A DNA stretch of 64,000 bases from Cerrena zonata (Eukaryota > Basidiomycota > Agaricomycetes > Polyporales > Cerrenaceae). Below are positions 35,414 through 46,384 of this stretch, piece by piece. The DNA lies in assembly GCA_038087015.1 (NCBI GenBank), contig JASBNA010000051.1:248001-312000 (forward strand), given 5' to 3'. The position numbers and the translations under genes are program-made. Positions within the stretch are counted from its first letter, which is position 1; each line of letters starts with the position of its first letter. The notes under the pieces were generated by a model, which was given only the letters and a program-made list of their open reading frames with translations, was not told where the DNA came from and made no database searches.

Positions 35414-36398
35414 ATGAGCAGCGAAGAACAGAGGCATAACGAAGTATATATTACTGAGCTTGTCAGAGAGTTGGCTACCGAGGTACTAGTCAAATTTCCT
35501 GCCACGTCCAACATGATCACCGACCATCTTCCTCGTGTTATTGCTCACCTGAACTTATTTTGCACATTTAAACCAGACAGTCTTCTGGGTATCCCTTCCG
35601 TCACCCCTCACATCATGCGCGTGATCGTTTTCACAAAGCTCATTCCCATTACCGACACAGCAGTCAAAGATCTGACACAGCCTTTCCTCCAAACAGTACA
35701 ATGTTAGTACATTCTTTATTGATACAAACTCGTGGTCTCGTTGACATGAGGATCCTCAACTAGGTCATGCATTACTCTGGTCTCTTGATATCCTGCATGG
35801 CGATATCAGTGTCACGAACCTGATGATAGACCCTGAGAGCAAGACGGGCGTTCTCATCGACCTCGATCTCACGACCGTTGCTTATAATGATACAATCGAC
35901 GCTTGTCCTTTACACGGGAACAATCGTACAGGAACAATGGTATTTATAGCCCTAGACCTCATGGGTCGGGATGAGGATGAGGACGGACTAGAGGGGAAGC
36001 TTCCTATGCTTTATCGGCACGATCTCGAGTCGTTCTGCTGGGTCTTCCTTTGGATTTGTTACTGCTATGACGAGGGGAAGTGTACACTTCGTTATCCCTT
36101 CACAGATTGGATCGATACTACTCCCGAATACTGTCGGCGCGCCAGGTTGGACGTGAGACACGACCTCAGACTGGCTAACGTCGGGCCCTCTAATTCATAT
36201 GCGTGGTATAAGGATCGTTTACTACAAGTCGTGAAGTATTGGGTATCATTTCACATCAATGATATGGATTGCGACCCCTTTGAGGAGCCAGACGAGATAC
36301 AGATGCTCCAGTCCGTTCTGGGATTATTACCCCGATCTCCAAAGATCGAAATGCAGTGGGCGCATACGTATACACGCATTTCTCCTACTGCGAAGTAG
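35414..36398 (+). CDS. Short FunK1-like kinase unit 3, 307 aa
   Basis: Exon A (35414-35702) starts MSSEEQRHNEVYITELVREL and runs without a break to LIPITDTAVKDLTQPFL; exon B is 35764-36398 and the intron is 61 nt. This unit keeps the fullest form of the first exon, so it is the best reference for the family. Exon B reads LDILHGDISVTNLMIDPESK, DLDLTTV (DLD for DFG), GNNRTGTMVFIALDLM, YRHDLESFCWVFLWICYC and ends RISPTAK. The downstream 3' flank and the end of exon B reappear inverted near 52,870-52,990. An in-frame ATG 7 codons upstream (35393) is an alternative start. Role unknown; a pseudokinase-like or regulatory role is an inference from the missing N-lobe. Confidence 0.65.
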
Positions 36399-36482
36399 AC
36401 AGTGATAGGGACGATATATACCGTAATCGGAATCATATGTTGAATTATAGCGAATAAAAATAGGAAAGATGGACGATCTGTA

Positions 36483-37496
36483 TTGGAGCGCGTGATTCCT
36501 ACTCACCTGCCATTTGTGTCACCACGACAAGATCTAGATCAACGAGCACTCGGAATACGTGCATCATTACTTTCCCCATCAGTGTACTCCAAGTTGAATG
36601 TACGCTCAGGCACTGAAGGGGACAAGAACAAATTGAACTACAGTACTAATAATATACCGGGGAGTCCTTTGGGCATCCCGTCGGTCGTTCCTCGCATCAT
36701 GCGCACGACTGTTTTCAAGAAGCTCATCCCCATTACCGACACAACAGTCAAAGATCTGACACAACCCTTTCTCGAAACAGTACAATGTTAGTACATTCTT
36801 TATTGATTTGATACAAACTCACGGTCTCGTTGATATCGTTATCCTCAACCAGGCCATGCATTACTATGGTCTCTTGGTATCCTGCATGGCGATCTCAGTG
36901 TCACGAACCTGATGGTAGACCCTGAGAACAAAAAAGGCATTCTGGTCGACTTCGATCTCGCGACCGTTGCCCATAATGATACAATCGACGCTTGTCCTTT
37001 ACACGGGAACGATCGCACAGGGACGATGGCATTCATGGCCCTGGAGCTCTTGAGGGAGGAGGGACTACAAGGCAAGATTCCTAGACTCTATCGACACGAC
37101 CTTGAGTCGTTTTGCTGGGTCTTCCTGTGGATCTGTTATTGTTACGACAATGGGAAGTTTATGATTCACTTCCCTTTCGGGGATTGGATCGATACTACTC
37201 CCAGATCTTGTCGGGGCGCGAAGTTTGCCGTGATAGGTCACCTCCAAGAGACTAAGAGCAAGCCAACTCTTTCATATGCTCAGTATGTGAGATTTTCAAT
37301 CCAAGTCGTACGGCATTGGGTGTACTTTTACAACGATCGGGCGATAGCAAAGTTACACAAGGATCACTTTGAAGAACCAGGCGAGATGCAGATGCTCCGT
37401 TCCATTCTAGAATTATTACCCCCATCTCCGAATGTCGAAATGCAATGGACGCAGGCATATACACACATTACTCCTAGTACTCATGGCTCAGAGTAG
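36483..37496 (+). CDS. Short FunK1-like kinase unit 4, 315 aa
   Basis: Exon A (36483-36786) and exon B (36853-37496), intron 66 nt. The N-terminus MERVIPTHLPFVSPRQDLDQ comes from sequence that is intergenic in units 1 and 3, so the true start may lie further in. Conserved parts are FKKLIPITDTTVKDLTQPFL, LGILHGDLSVTNLMVDPENK, VDFDLATVAHND, GNDRTGTMAFMALELL, YRHDLESFCWVFLWICYC and LELLPPSPNVEMQW. Exon A plus intron and the beginning of exon B occur again, nearly identical and inverted, in the unit at 51780-52785. Confidence 0.62.
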
Positions 37497-37834
37497 ACAC
37501 CGAGAGGAGCATTGCATACTCAATAGTATTCTATGATTTCTCAATGTCTAGATCTCGCACATTAACCACCTGGTATGATATGATATCATGATTTTGACAT
37601 AACAAATCCAGGCTGTTTCCTAGTATTTTAAGGTGTAAGTGATTCCGTCCGATGAAGCCGTGACAGTTAGTGGGAAGAAAATTAAGCAAACTGCCAATTA
37701 ACCTCACAGTATCTCTTCATTAGTCGTAGCACGGAGTCCATCCTTTCACTGAAAGATTACTCAGAGGCGTAACGAGGCAGAGATAATCAAGCTGGGATTT
37801 AGCTACCAGGATCAAACCACCTGCCACGCCGGAC
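37497..37834. other. Spacer with decayed first-exon sequence of unit 5
   Basis: Near 37,755-37,830 a QRRNEAEIIKLG-like translation resembles the EEQRHNE start of unit 3 but is out of frame and lacks an ATG. It is a worn-out first exon. Otherwise nothing is seen. Confidence 0.45.
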
Positions 37835-38697
37835 ATGATACTCCACCATCTTATTGCTCACACAGATTTCTTTTGCACATCTAAACTAGACGATCTTCTG
37901 AGCATTCCACCAGTCGCCCCTCGCGTCATGCACGCGATCGTTTTCAAGAAGCTCATTCCCATTACCGACCCAACCGTCAAAGATCTGGCACAGCCTTTTC
38001 TCGAAACAGTACAATGTAAGTACATTCTTATCGATACAATTCGTGGTCTCGTTGACGTGAGGATCCTCAATCAGGTCATGCATTACTGTGGTTCCTTGGT
38101 ATTCTGCATGGCGATATCAGTAACACGAACCTGATGGTAGATCCTGAGAGCAAAAAAGGCGTTCTCGTCGACTTCGATCTCGCAACCATCGTTCATAATG
38201 ATACGGAGGGCAGTCGTCCTTTACACGGGAATGATCGTACAGGGACGATGGTATTCATGGCCCTGGACCTCTTGGATGAGGAAGCACTACAAGGGAAGAC
38301 CCCTAGGCTCTATCGGCACGATCTCGAGTCGTTTTGCTGGGTTCTCCTTTGGATTTGTTACTGCTATGACGGGGGGAAGCGTACAATCCATTACCCTTTC
38401 AAGAACTGGATCAACACTACTCCTCAAACATGTCAGGGTGCCAGGTTTGCCGTTCTAAATAACCTCAAACAGGCTCGCGCCGAGCCCTCTCAATCATATG
38501 CTGGGTATGCAGAAATTTTAGAGGGTCTTATATGGTACTGGGTGGAATATCAGAACAGGAGAGCCATGCGTCGCTTCTTTGAGGAGCCAGACGAGATACA
38601 GATGCTCCAGTCCGTTCTGGGATTATTACCCCGATCTCCAAAGATCGAAATGCAGTGGGCGCATACGTATACACACATTACTCTTACTGCGAAGTAG
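37835..38697 (+). CDS. Short FunK1-like kinase unit 5, 267 aa, probably 5'-truncated
   Basis: Exon A (37835-38015) opens with MILHHLIAHTDFFCTSKLDD and exon B is 38075-38697 (59-nt intron). Motifs are LGILHGDISNTNLMVDPESK, VDFDLATIVHND, GNDRTGTMVFMALDLLDE, YRHDLESFCWVLLWICYC and LGLLPRSPKIEMQW. The natural N-terminus is lost to frameshifts upstream. Its C-terminal third (ARFAVLNNLKQARAEPSQSY and onward) is shared almost exactly with the inverted unit at 52,870, while the rest is not, which indicates mosaic exchange. Confidence 0.58.
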
Positions 38698-38787
38698 ACA
38701 GTACTAGTGACAGGAATGGGGTATACCGTAACCGGAATCATATGTACAATTGTAGCGAATTTAAATAGGAAATATGGATGATTTGTA

Positions 38788-39762
38788 TTGAAACATGTCA
38801 TTTCTACTCACCTGCCATTTGTGTCAATGAGCTACACAGGATCTAGATCATCGACCGACACTCGGAATCACTTTCCCCATCAGCGTACTCCCAAGTTGAA
38901 TATATGCTCTGAAAGTGACAAGAACAAACTGAAATACGGTACCAACAATATATCGAGGAGGCTTCTGGGCATCCCGTCGGTCGCTCCTCGCATTATGCGT
39001 ATGATTGTTTTCAAGAAGCTCATTCCTATTACCGACACAACGGTCGAAAATCTGTCGCAGCCTTTCTTGGAAACGATACAATGTAAGTACATTCTTATTG
39101 ATACAAACTCGTGGTCTCGTTGATATCGTTATCCTCAACCAGGTCATGCATTACTCTGGTCTCTTGGTATCCGGCATGGCGATATCAGTGTCACGAACCT
39201 GATGGTAGACCCTGAGAGCAGGAAAGGCATTCTCAACGATTTTGATCTTACCAAAGTCGTTAATACATTCGACGCTCGTTCTTTACGCGGGAACGATCGC
39301 GTAGGGACAATGGTATTCATGGCCTTAGACCTCTTGAAGGAGAAAGGACTACCAGGGAGGATTGCTAGGCTCTATCGGCACGATCTCGAGTCTTTTTGCT
39401 GGGTCTTTCTCTGGATTTGTTACTGCTATGAAAATGGGAAGGTTACACTTCGTTTCCCTTTCAAAGATTGGATCAGCACTACTCCGAGATCTTGTCGGCG
39501 CGCCAGGTTGGACGTGACAAGTGACCTCGACGAGGTTGATACTGGGCCCTCTAAATCATATGCGGGGTATGAGGATCTTTTACCAGATGTCGTGGAGTAT
39601 TGGGTGTCATTTCACGTCAATATGAAGGCAACCTTCAAGGAACCTGACGAAATACAGGTGCTCCGTTCCGTTCTGGGAGTATTACCCCGATCTCCGGAGG
39701 TCGAAATGCAGTGGGCATACACGTATACACACATTTGTCCTACTTCTCGTAATTCGGAGTAG
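38788..39762 (+). CDS. Short FunK1-like kinase unit 6, 304 aa
   Basis: Exon A (38788-39082) and exon B (39143-39762), intron 60 nt, in frame throughout. Motifs are FKKLIPITDTTVENLSQPFL, LGIRHGDISVTNLMVDPESR, NDFDLTKVVNTFDARS, GNDRVGTMVFMALDLLKE, YRHDLESFCWVFLWICYC and LGVLPRSPEVEMQW. Like units 2 and 4 its N-terminus (MKHVISTHLPFVSMSYTGSR) derives from a spacer, so the start codon is uncertain. It is the last unit of the direct array and lies 0.57 kb upstream of a long FunK1 copy on the same strand. Confidence 0.62.
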
Positions 39763-40328
39763 ACACTGACAAGAATTTCAATCCAAACCCGGTACTAGTA
39801 GTATCCATTATCTCTCGATGTTTAGATGACTTCGAGCCCAAACCGCGACTACCTGTAGTAATGGTGTGACTGGTAGTAGTAATATTATGATATTCGGCCC
39901 ACATAACAGAAACAGATTGTCGCCTGTTGTAGTATAGATCGTGTCATATTGAGATCTTGTAGCTTAGGTAGCGGAGTCGCAATATTATCAAACTATTGCC
40001 TGCCCTCCGCCATGCGCGACTCGGTGCGACGCGGCGCTAGTAGCTTCGTGATTTTTGCAAGTTACGTATGAGGAAATAAACCTGGTTCTTCCGCTCAGAG
40101 CTGTATCAGAGAATTTGAACATTCGGTCAACCCTCCAGCCTGTTTCTCTGAAATATATAAGGTAAGCCTTGGATTTCCTTTCCTTATGCCACTCACGACC
40201 ATGACATCCTCTCCCAGCTTTATCCCCCTCCGCGACGTCCCTCGACGAGTCTGTCTGCCACCGTGACTAACAGTATTCAATCGCAGCCTGCGGCATCTAC
40301 TCGTAGAAACAGCCTGCGCCACGCTCCT
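39763..40328. other. Intergenic upstream of long kinase copy 3
   Basis: No gene is seen. An ATG at 40202 opens a 20-codon frame (MTSSPSFIPLRDVPRR) that could be a short leader exon of the following gene, but I cannot support its splicing. Confidence 0.3.
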
Positions 40329-42873
40329 ATGACGGACTCACGATCCCTTTATGATGACCTTAGCCTCAAGGAAGCTTGTTTTGCGGATTGCGAAGATCTC
40401 GAAGGACGTGTTGCCGAAGTGTCGATCGAATTCTTCAAAAAGTCTGTCCTCCCGCTGTTGGACTCGAGGGACGTTGGAAAAATAGAGGCCGCAGTCAGCG
40501 ATCTGGTAGTGGAAAACCGGTGGGCATACTTTCAAGTGATCCAGCAGTTGCTGAGGATATGGGAGAGGTCTTCTTCGAACCCCTCCTCACTCTCTTCAAC
40601 ACAATCGTGGAGAGAGCAGCCCCTATTCTTAGTAGCGGAGAGGGAGCACCTAAATGGAGGTACAAGCACACCCCACGATGACTCTGAAAGTGGCGAATAA
40701 CCTACATGCGTTATACAAACCTGATGGTGTTGTTATCCTTACTAAATCGAATTTCGACGCTCCGACACTGAACCCGAAGACTTGCAGCAGCGGCAGCAAC
40801 CCTTCCCATCAGATATATCCCTACGAAAGTGATTCTGATATTGTGTGGCACTACGAGCTCAAGGAGAATTCCGAAGACGTTCAAGATGTGAGTTATTGCT
40901 TTATGGTAAAGTTTCTAAGCCTCCTGATCGCCGAGCCCAGAATCGAGGCAAAGTAATACTTGTTGCAAATCACCTGCTGTATAACGACCCATCCCGACGT
41001 TTTACATTCTCTCTCACCATTGAGAAACGCAATGCCAGGTTGTGGTTCTTTTCACGCTCTCTTGTCATGTGTACTGTTGAATTCGACTGGCTCCAGGTGC
41101 GTATTCTGCCCTTTGGTCTCTGACTATTATTTCATCATCGCTGCAGGATCACATGCATCTCGTTTACTTTCTAGTCTCATTGGCTTTTGCTACCAAAGTT
41201 GAACTTGGGTTTGATCCAAGCATTGAGCGTATTAAAGTGGACAACGAGATCAAATACAACATTCGCTGCGGAGGCAAATGGTATCGGGTCCTCGACACTC
41301 TCGAGGACTTCAAGGCTGCTCGTGTTCTAGGTCGAGCAACGCGTGTCTGGAGGGTGCGAGAGATTGAGGATGGATCAACTTTGGTGGGCGACGTTCTCGT
41401 CATGAAGGATGTCTGGATAAACGAAAGTGCTCGTTCTGAGAAGGAAATTCTTGATGACATCATCTTGAAGGTAAACACGGTTCATGACATTGGCCAAATT
41501 GAGCCGGATTTCGCCTCCAAATATTTTATACAGATCAAACAAGACGAACGTGTACAAATCGAAGTCAATAACCAACTGCAAGATGACTGCACGTCGACTA
41601 TCGTTCGTGGACATGTAATCCCTGCAGGTGTCAAGGCTCTTCCGGTTTCTCAGTTGGCTCTACACGGTAGTCCTACACACGCCACGGGCCCCCTTACTGA
41701 CTTCTTTCAGTCCGAGAGAAGCCAGTTTCCCCATACTCCCCTCCTTTTCAAGGGCTACACTGCCAAGCAACATCGTAGGATCCTCTACGCAGAATATGGT
41801 ACCCCCTTGAGTTCATCGGAGATCTTGGCGGACCACAAGAGATTTTTTACTTCACTAAGTCAGGGATTAGTGGGTAAGGATTCTACCAATCTCGCTCGAC
41901 TCTAGCTTAATCTACTTTCTCATTCGCGAAGGTCTAAAGCTTCTCTATAGCGCTGGCTATGTCCATCGGGACCCTAGCCTAGGCAATCTTATTTCGTGTG
42001 GCGAGATCTGCAAGTTATCTGACTTTGAGTATGCCGAGCCCTACGAACTTCGATTGGGACCAGAGGAGTACACAACCGCTAAAAGTGGAGGCATCAAAAC
42101 GGTAAATACATTCATTCACTCAAATATTGAGCTACATCTTGTCGATGACTTTCCAGGGCACTCCGGCGTTCATGGCAATTGAGGTACAGCGTGGCGAATA
42201 CCGGTATACGGCAGAAACGAGAGAGGTGCATTCCACTGGTACGATACTCTTTTCTTCTAGTACTCGTAGATACTAACTAGCTATCAATCAAGAACTTGGA
42301 GCCTGGGAACGGACGCTACAGCTCAGACCCAAAACCAACGCAAGGCCAGTCTTTCGCTACAATTATCTACATGACATCGAGTCTCTTTGGTGGATGGCTA
42401 TGTGGGTATTCTTCAAGACAAGGCCAGCCCTCTCGACTCCTTCCACTCCACTGGAAGCGATGGACTTAATTTTCCCCTATTCCCTTGCGGGCAGCCGATA
42501 TCGGGATGATTTTTTTACGAATACGGCAGATGCTTTCTACAAGTCCGCGGCTCAACTACCGGCTCCCTTCCGGAGCAGCATTGAGTGCGTCAACCTGGTT
42601 AGGAGATACTTGAACATTCTCTACCAAGATTTTATCATACCGCCTCCACCCGGGTCACCAGGATTCGATTTTGAACCAGTCTACGGTCATGTTATTGAAC
42701 AGATGATAGCAGCCGCTGAGAACTCCACTGCTGAGAAAATTGTCGTAACCTCAAAGTACTACGCAAAGACCGAAGCAGCCGAACCGGAGAGGGATCACGA
42801 AGCGAATGGTAATGCAGATGAGGTCGACGTTCTCGCCAGTGCCAGCTCGAAGCTCTCGATAGGGGATGAATAG
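40329..42873 (+). pseudogene. Fungal-type (FunK1-like) protein kinase, copy 3, two frameshifts in exon 1
   Basis: Exons: about 40329-40887, 40941-41096, 41147-41873, 41932-42101, 42157-42238 and 42293-42873. The reading begins MTDSRSLYDDLSL and keeps DLEGRVAEVSIEFFKKSVL. Near 40,531-40,535 the frame shifts so that SSDPAVAEDMGEVFF reads on, and near 40,661-40,680 it shifts again to MTLKVANNLHALYKP. No intron of normal size explains either change. From exon 2 onward it is intact: NRGKVILVANHLLYN, GFDPSIERIKVDNEIKYNI, VMKDVWINESARSEKEI, YVHRDPSLGN, LSDFEYAEPYE, GTPAFMAIEVQRGEY, RYNYLHDIESLWWMAMW. It has one more intron (42239-42292) than copies 1 and 2. It may be recently dead or wrongly sequenced at two sites. 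Confidence 0.68.
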
Positions 42874-43395
42874 AGTAAGCGTAAGTCTTCTAAGTACATA
42901 GCAAATACCAATTTAAAATTTTTAATAACGCATTATCGAGTACAATCATTATAATTGATGTCTAGTTGTTGCAACGCATACCATGCATCTCGTTGTACGT
43001 AGCAAATTAGACGACAATAGGCCAGTCGCGGTGGGTGAAGTCAACCCAGCGTGACAACTGTCTCATGGCTACTGATGCTTAGCGTCATAGTGAAGACTTT
43101 ACCATTGGGACATGTACTAAGAAAGAAAATGAGAGCATCGAGTCGTTAGGGGATAACTCTGGAGTTTAGACTGGGATCAACAGGATGTTGTTGCCAATCT
43201 GGGATTGACTCAGGAGTGTAGTACGAAGACACATCATCAGATAGCGATGAGAGGAGCTGGATACTCTGGAGAATATCAAATTCGAATGGTTTTGCGGGGT
43301 ACACAGAACTGGAATGAGTTCAAGAGCAGTAAGTAGGACGGCCGCCTGAAATTGATTTTGGAGAGGGAGACGCGCGTCGATATTCATTCGATCCT
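42874..43395. other. Intergenic between long kinase copies 3 and 4
   Basis: No gene is seen in this stretch. Confidence 0.35.
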
Positions 43396-45662
43396 ATGAC
43401 TGACTCTAGTACCGCCTACCAAGAGGATTTTCATCTCGAGGATATCCGTACTGCTCTCTGCGATGATCTCGAGGGGTATGTCGCCGAGGTCGAACTCGAC
43501 TTCTTCAAACGTTCCGTACTCCTACCATTGGTGAACATCGAGGCTATCGAGGCTGCCACCGCCACTCTTGTCGACGAAAATAACCAATCGTCACTTTTTC
43601 CTATCAATCCCTTGAGGTTGAAGTTATACGAGGACAAGGATTGTGCATCTCTGCTGGACTTCTTCAATGAAGTTATCAGGGTCGCAGCCCCTATTCTCGA
43701 CCACCGTCCTGAGGATGCGGAGTGGAGAGTGAAAGTCTGACGATGAGAACTGTGTTCTGGAGGTGAGGCATCATATCGTATGGCGGGAGCCCTTTTCTCA
43801 ATAATATAGAATCGAACCAGAATAATAGGTGCTACCACTAGATTACTGTACAATGACCCTCGTCGACGTTTCACCATTTCACTCACAATTGAGAATCGCA
43901 CCGCTCGGTCATGGTTTTTTCACGCTTTTTTGTGATGTCTTCCGTTGGATTCGATTGGATTGCAGTAAGTTGAAATTTTTCAAGTTCATATTTGCCTAGT
44001 AGTCTTTGACCTTTTTCTCTGATAATAGGATCGCACTTGCCTTATTTATTTCCTGGTCTCATTGGCTTTTGCTGATCAAGCAGACCTTGATTTCGACCCG
44101 ACTATTGAACGTGTCATCGAGGACGAAAAAATTCGATACAAAATCCTCTGTGCAGGCAAATGGTATCGGGTTCTCGAGCCTCTATCTGACTTCAAGGCTG
44201 CACGCCCTCTTAGTCGTGCCACCCGTGTCTGGAAGGTACAAGAGCTAAAAGACAAATATATCGATTCCTCTGTTATAGGCAGGGTCCTCGTTATCAAGGA
44301 CGTCCGGATGGAAAAAAAATGCTCGCTCTGAGAAGGAGATCTTTGACGATATCCTCTCCAAGATAGAATTTCTGCACGATATTGGGCAGGTCTTACCTGA
44401 ATCTTGCCTCATCCGGGTCGAGCGGGACGAACGCGTGCAAATCATCTAGGGTGGTGTGATCCTAGATGACTGTACTCGTACTGTATTTTGAGGCCAAGCT
44501 CTTCCGACGCAAGGTGCCTTTTTGCAGGTGTCTCGAACGGTCTCGTCGAATTGTGGCCATACTATTCCTGACAGCCCCTCGCAACCTCATCCGTTCAAAC
44601 GTTGTCCTCCTAAGCAACATCGTAGGATCCTCTATGGGGAATACGGCGAAGCGTTAAATTCACCCGAAGTCTTAGCGGACCACAAGATGATGTTCAAATC
44701 ACTGTCGCAGGCAGCGATGGGTAAGTAGCAATTATCATTTACTTTTCTGTCTCGGCTGACAATTGTTTAAATTTTTTCTTGATATAGGTCTCAAACTCCT
44801 TTACCGCTCTGGGTTTGTTCATCGCGATCGCAGCCTTGGTAACCTTTTCAGCTGTGAGGATGGAAACTGCAAGATATCCGATTCTGAATACGCAAAACCG
44901 TATGAGCTTCCTCCAAATTCAATAGATAGGGTTGTGGATGAAGATGACCAGGACGTGAAAGTGGTAAGCTTCTATCATCTTGTTTATAAGATACAGTGAG
45001 CTCACGATACAATAGGGGACACCTGCTTTTATGGCTGTCGAACTGCAGCTTCACCTGAAGAACCATCCTCAGGAATCAAATCCACCGTCCCCCAATCCTG
45101 GACATTCTCTCACCGGTAAAGTGGCCTGACCTACTAGCTCGCTTGAAGACTTCCACCCCAATTTTTCTTACTGTGGTAGACGATGCAGAGGAAACGTTAG
45201 AAGACCGCGGATTCAATCAGTTACTCTTGAACGTCGACCAGGTCCCTCCCTTCCGCTATAACTATCTACATGACGTGGAGTCCCTTTGGTGGATCGCGAT
45301 CTGGGTACTCTACACGACAAAACCAGCCTCCTTGACCGACTTTACGCTTCCGGAAGAGTATGAAGATATCTTTCCTCATGTGATCACTTTGGTACGACAA
45401 ATTTTTCTTCAATGACGACCGATATTTCGTCGAGTGTATCACCAAGCTTCCAGCCGAATTTCTGGGTCGTGTTAGAGTTGTGAATAGGGTTAAGATCTTG
45501 CTGAAGACGCTTCATGAAGAGTTTAGTAGGCATTCTGGGCCGGGGGACTTTGACTTTGAGCGGGCGCATGATAAGATTGTGTTAGGATTTCGACGTGTGG
45601 CTGATATGGTTGATGCTACTGAGGAACTAGTCGTGACACCGGGGTTCCTTCCTGCTGGTTGA
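43396..45662 (+). pseudogene. Fungal-type (FunK1-like) protein kinase, copy 4, heavily degraded
   Basis: The copy begins MTDSSTAYQEDFHLEDIR with DLEGYVAEVELDFFKRSVL, then stops at EWRVKV (about 43,738); the rest of the first exon is missing. Downstream relics follow in several frames: RRRFTISLTIENRTARSWFF (stop at 43,932), DFDPTIERVIEDEKIRYKI, a frameshift in an A-run near 44,315 after VIKDVRMEK, a stop near 44,447, PKQHRRILYGEYGEALNSP, YRSGFVHRDRSLGN, a DSE where DFE is expected, RYNYLHDVESLWWIAIWVLY, and a C-terminal remnant to 45,662. Multiple independent lesions make it a clear pseudogene, older than copies 2 and 3. Confidence 0.85.
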
Positions 45663-46159
45663 GTTGTTAGAAGAGCAAGATGACGGAAGTGGGAAGGCAC
45701 AAGAGGAGGGGTGAGGAAGCGAAGGAGATGACTGCGAAGTCGAAGGAGGCGCATTTGTCGTGGTTTTCTTTTGTATGTTTCTTTTGATGACTCGGACGTA
45801 ATCAATACTTATTTCGACCATCGACCATTTCCTCACTTGAACTAATAATTTCGAGATTGTATACATGCGGGGGTCAGATCATTTCAAGACGTGTAGTTTG
45901 TTACGATAGGTCAGTTTCGACTGTCTGACCTTTTTGATTATTTAGAAATCACTCATATGATAGTACTACTTTTACTTTTACTGTAAGCTCGAGTACGTTT
46001 AGTTTTGATCCTCTTTGATACAGTTATTTGCGAGGAGGGTGAATAAACCAAACCAGATCTCATGCGTACGTCCGATGTCAGAAATCAGAATGTGCGCATC
46101 TCAGTGGTAGTACGAACCCCGCCTGTACATTCGACCGGTTGGTTTATTGACGGATTCCA
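45663..46159. other. Intergenic, no gene seen
   Basis: Nothing is recognised. The A/T content rises near 45,900-46,030. Confidence 0.35.
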
Positions 46160-46384
46160 TCAAGGGCGGTCACGAAAAAGATCAAGACCGAGTAGAAGGG
46201 TCACTTTCTGGAGGACATTAGATCTCCTTTGGGAGGGCCGAACGTTTGAAGAATTTTGGACGACACGTCCGTCGAGATGGGTACAGAGAGAATCATGTCG
46301 ATTGCGTTCGAGGGAGGCGTCCGTGTCATACACAGATTCTGAGTCGTCCATTATATCTGTATCCGTATTGTAGAATGTCGTCAA
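46160..46384 (-). pseudogene. Inverted remnant of a FunK1 first exon
   Basis: On the minus strand the frame MDDSESVYDTDASLERNRHD is followed by SLCTHLDGRVVQ; shifting one base gives FFKRSALP. This matches LCDDLEGYVAEVELDFFKRS of kinase copy 4 and its relatives. Stops follow soon after. It is a 5' fragment of a long FunK1 gene in opposite orientation. Confidence 0.55.

Noticed and set aside
40535..40680. Tiny introns explaining the frame changes in kinase copy 3
   Set aside because: The only GT...AG pairs available would give introns of about 20 and 34 nt, below the size of any other intron in the window, so frameshifts are preferred.
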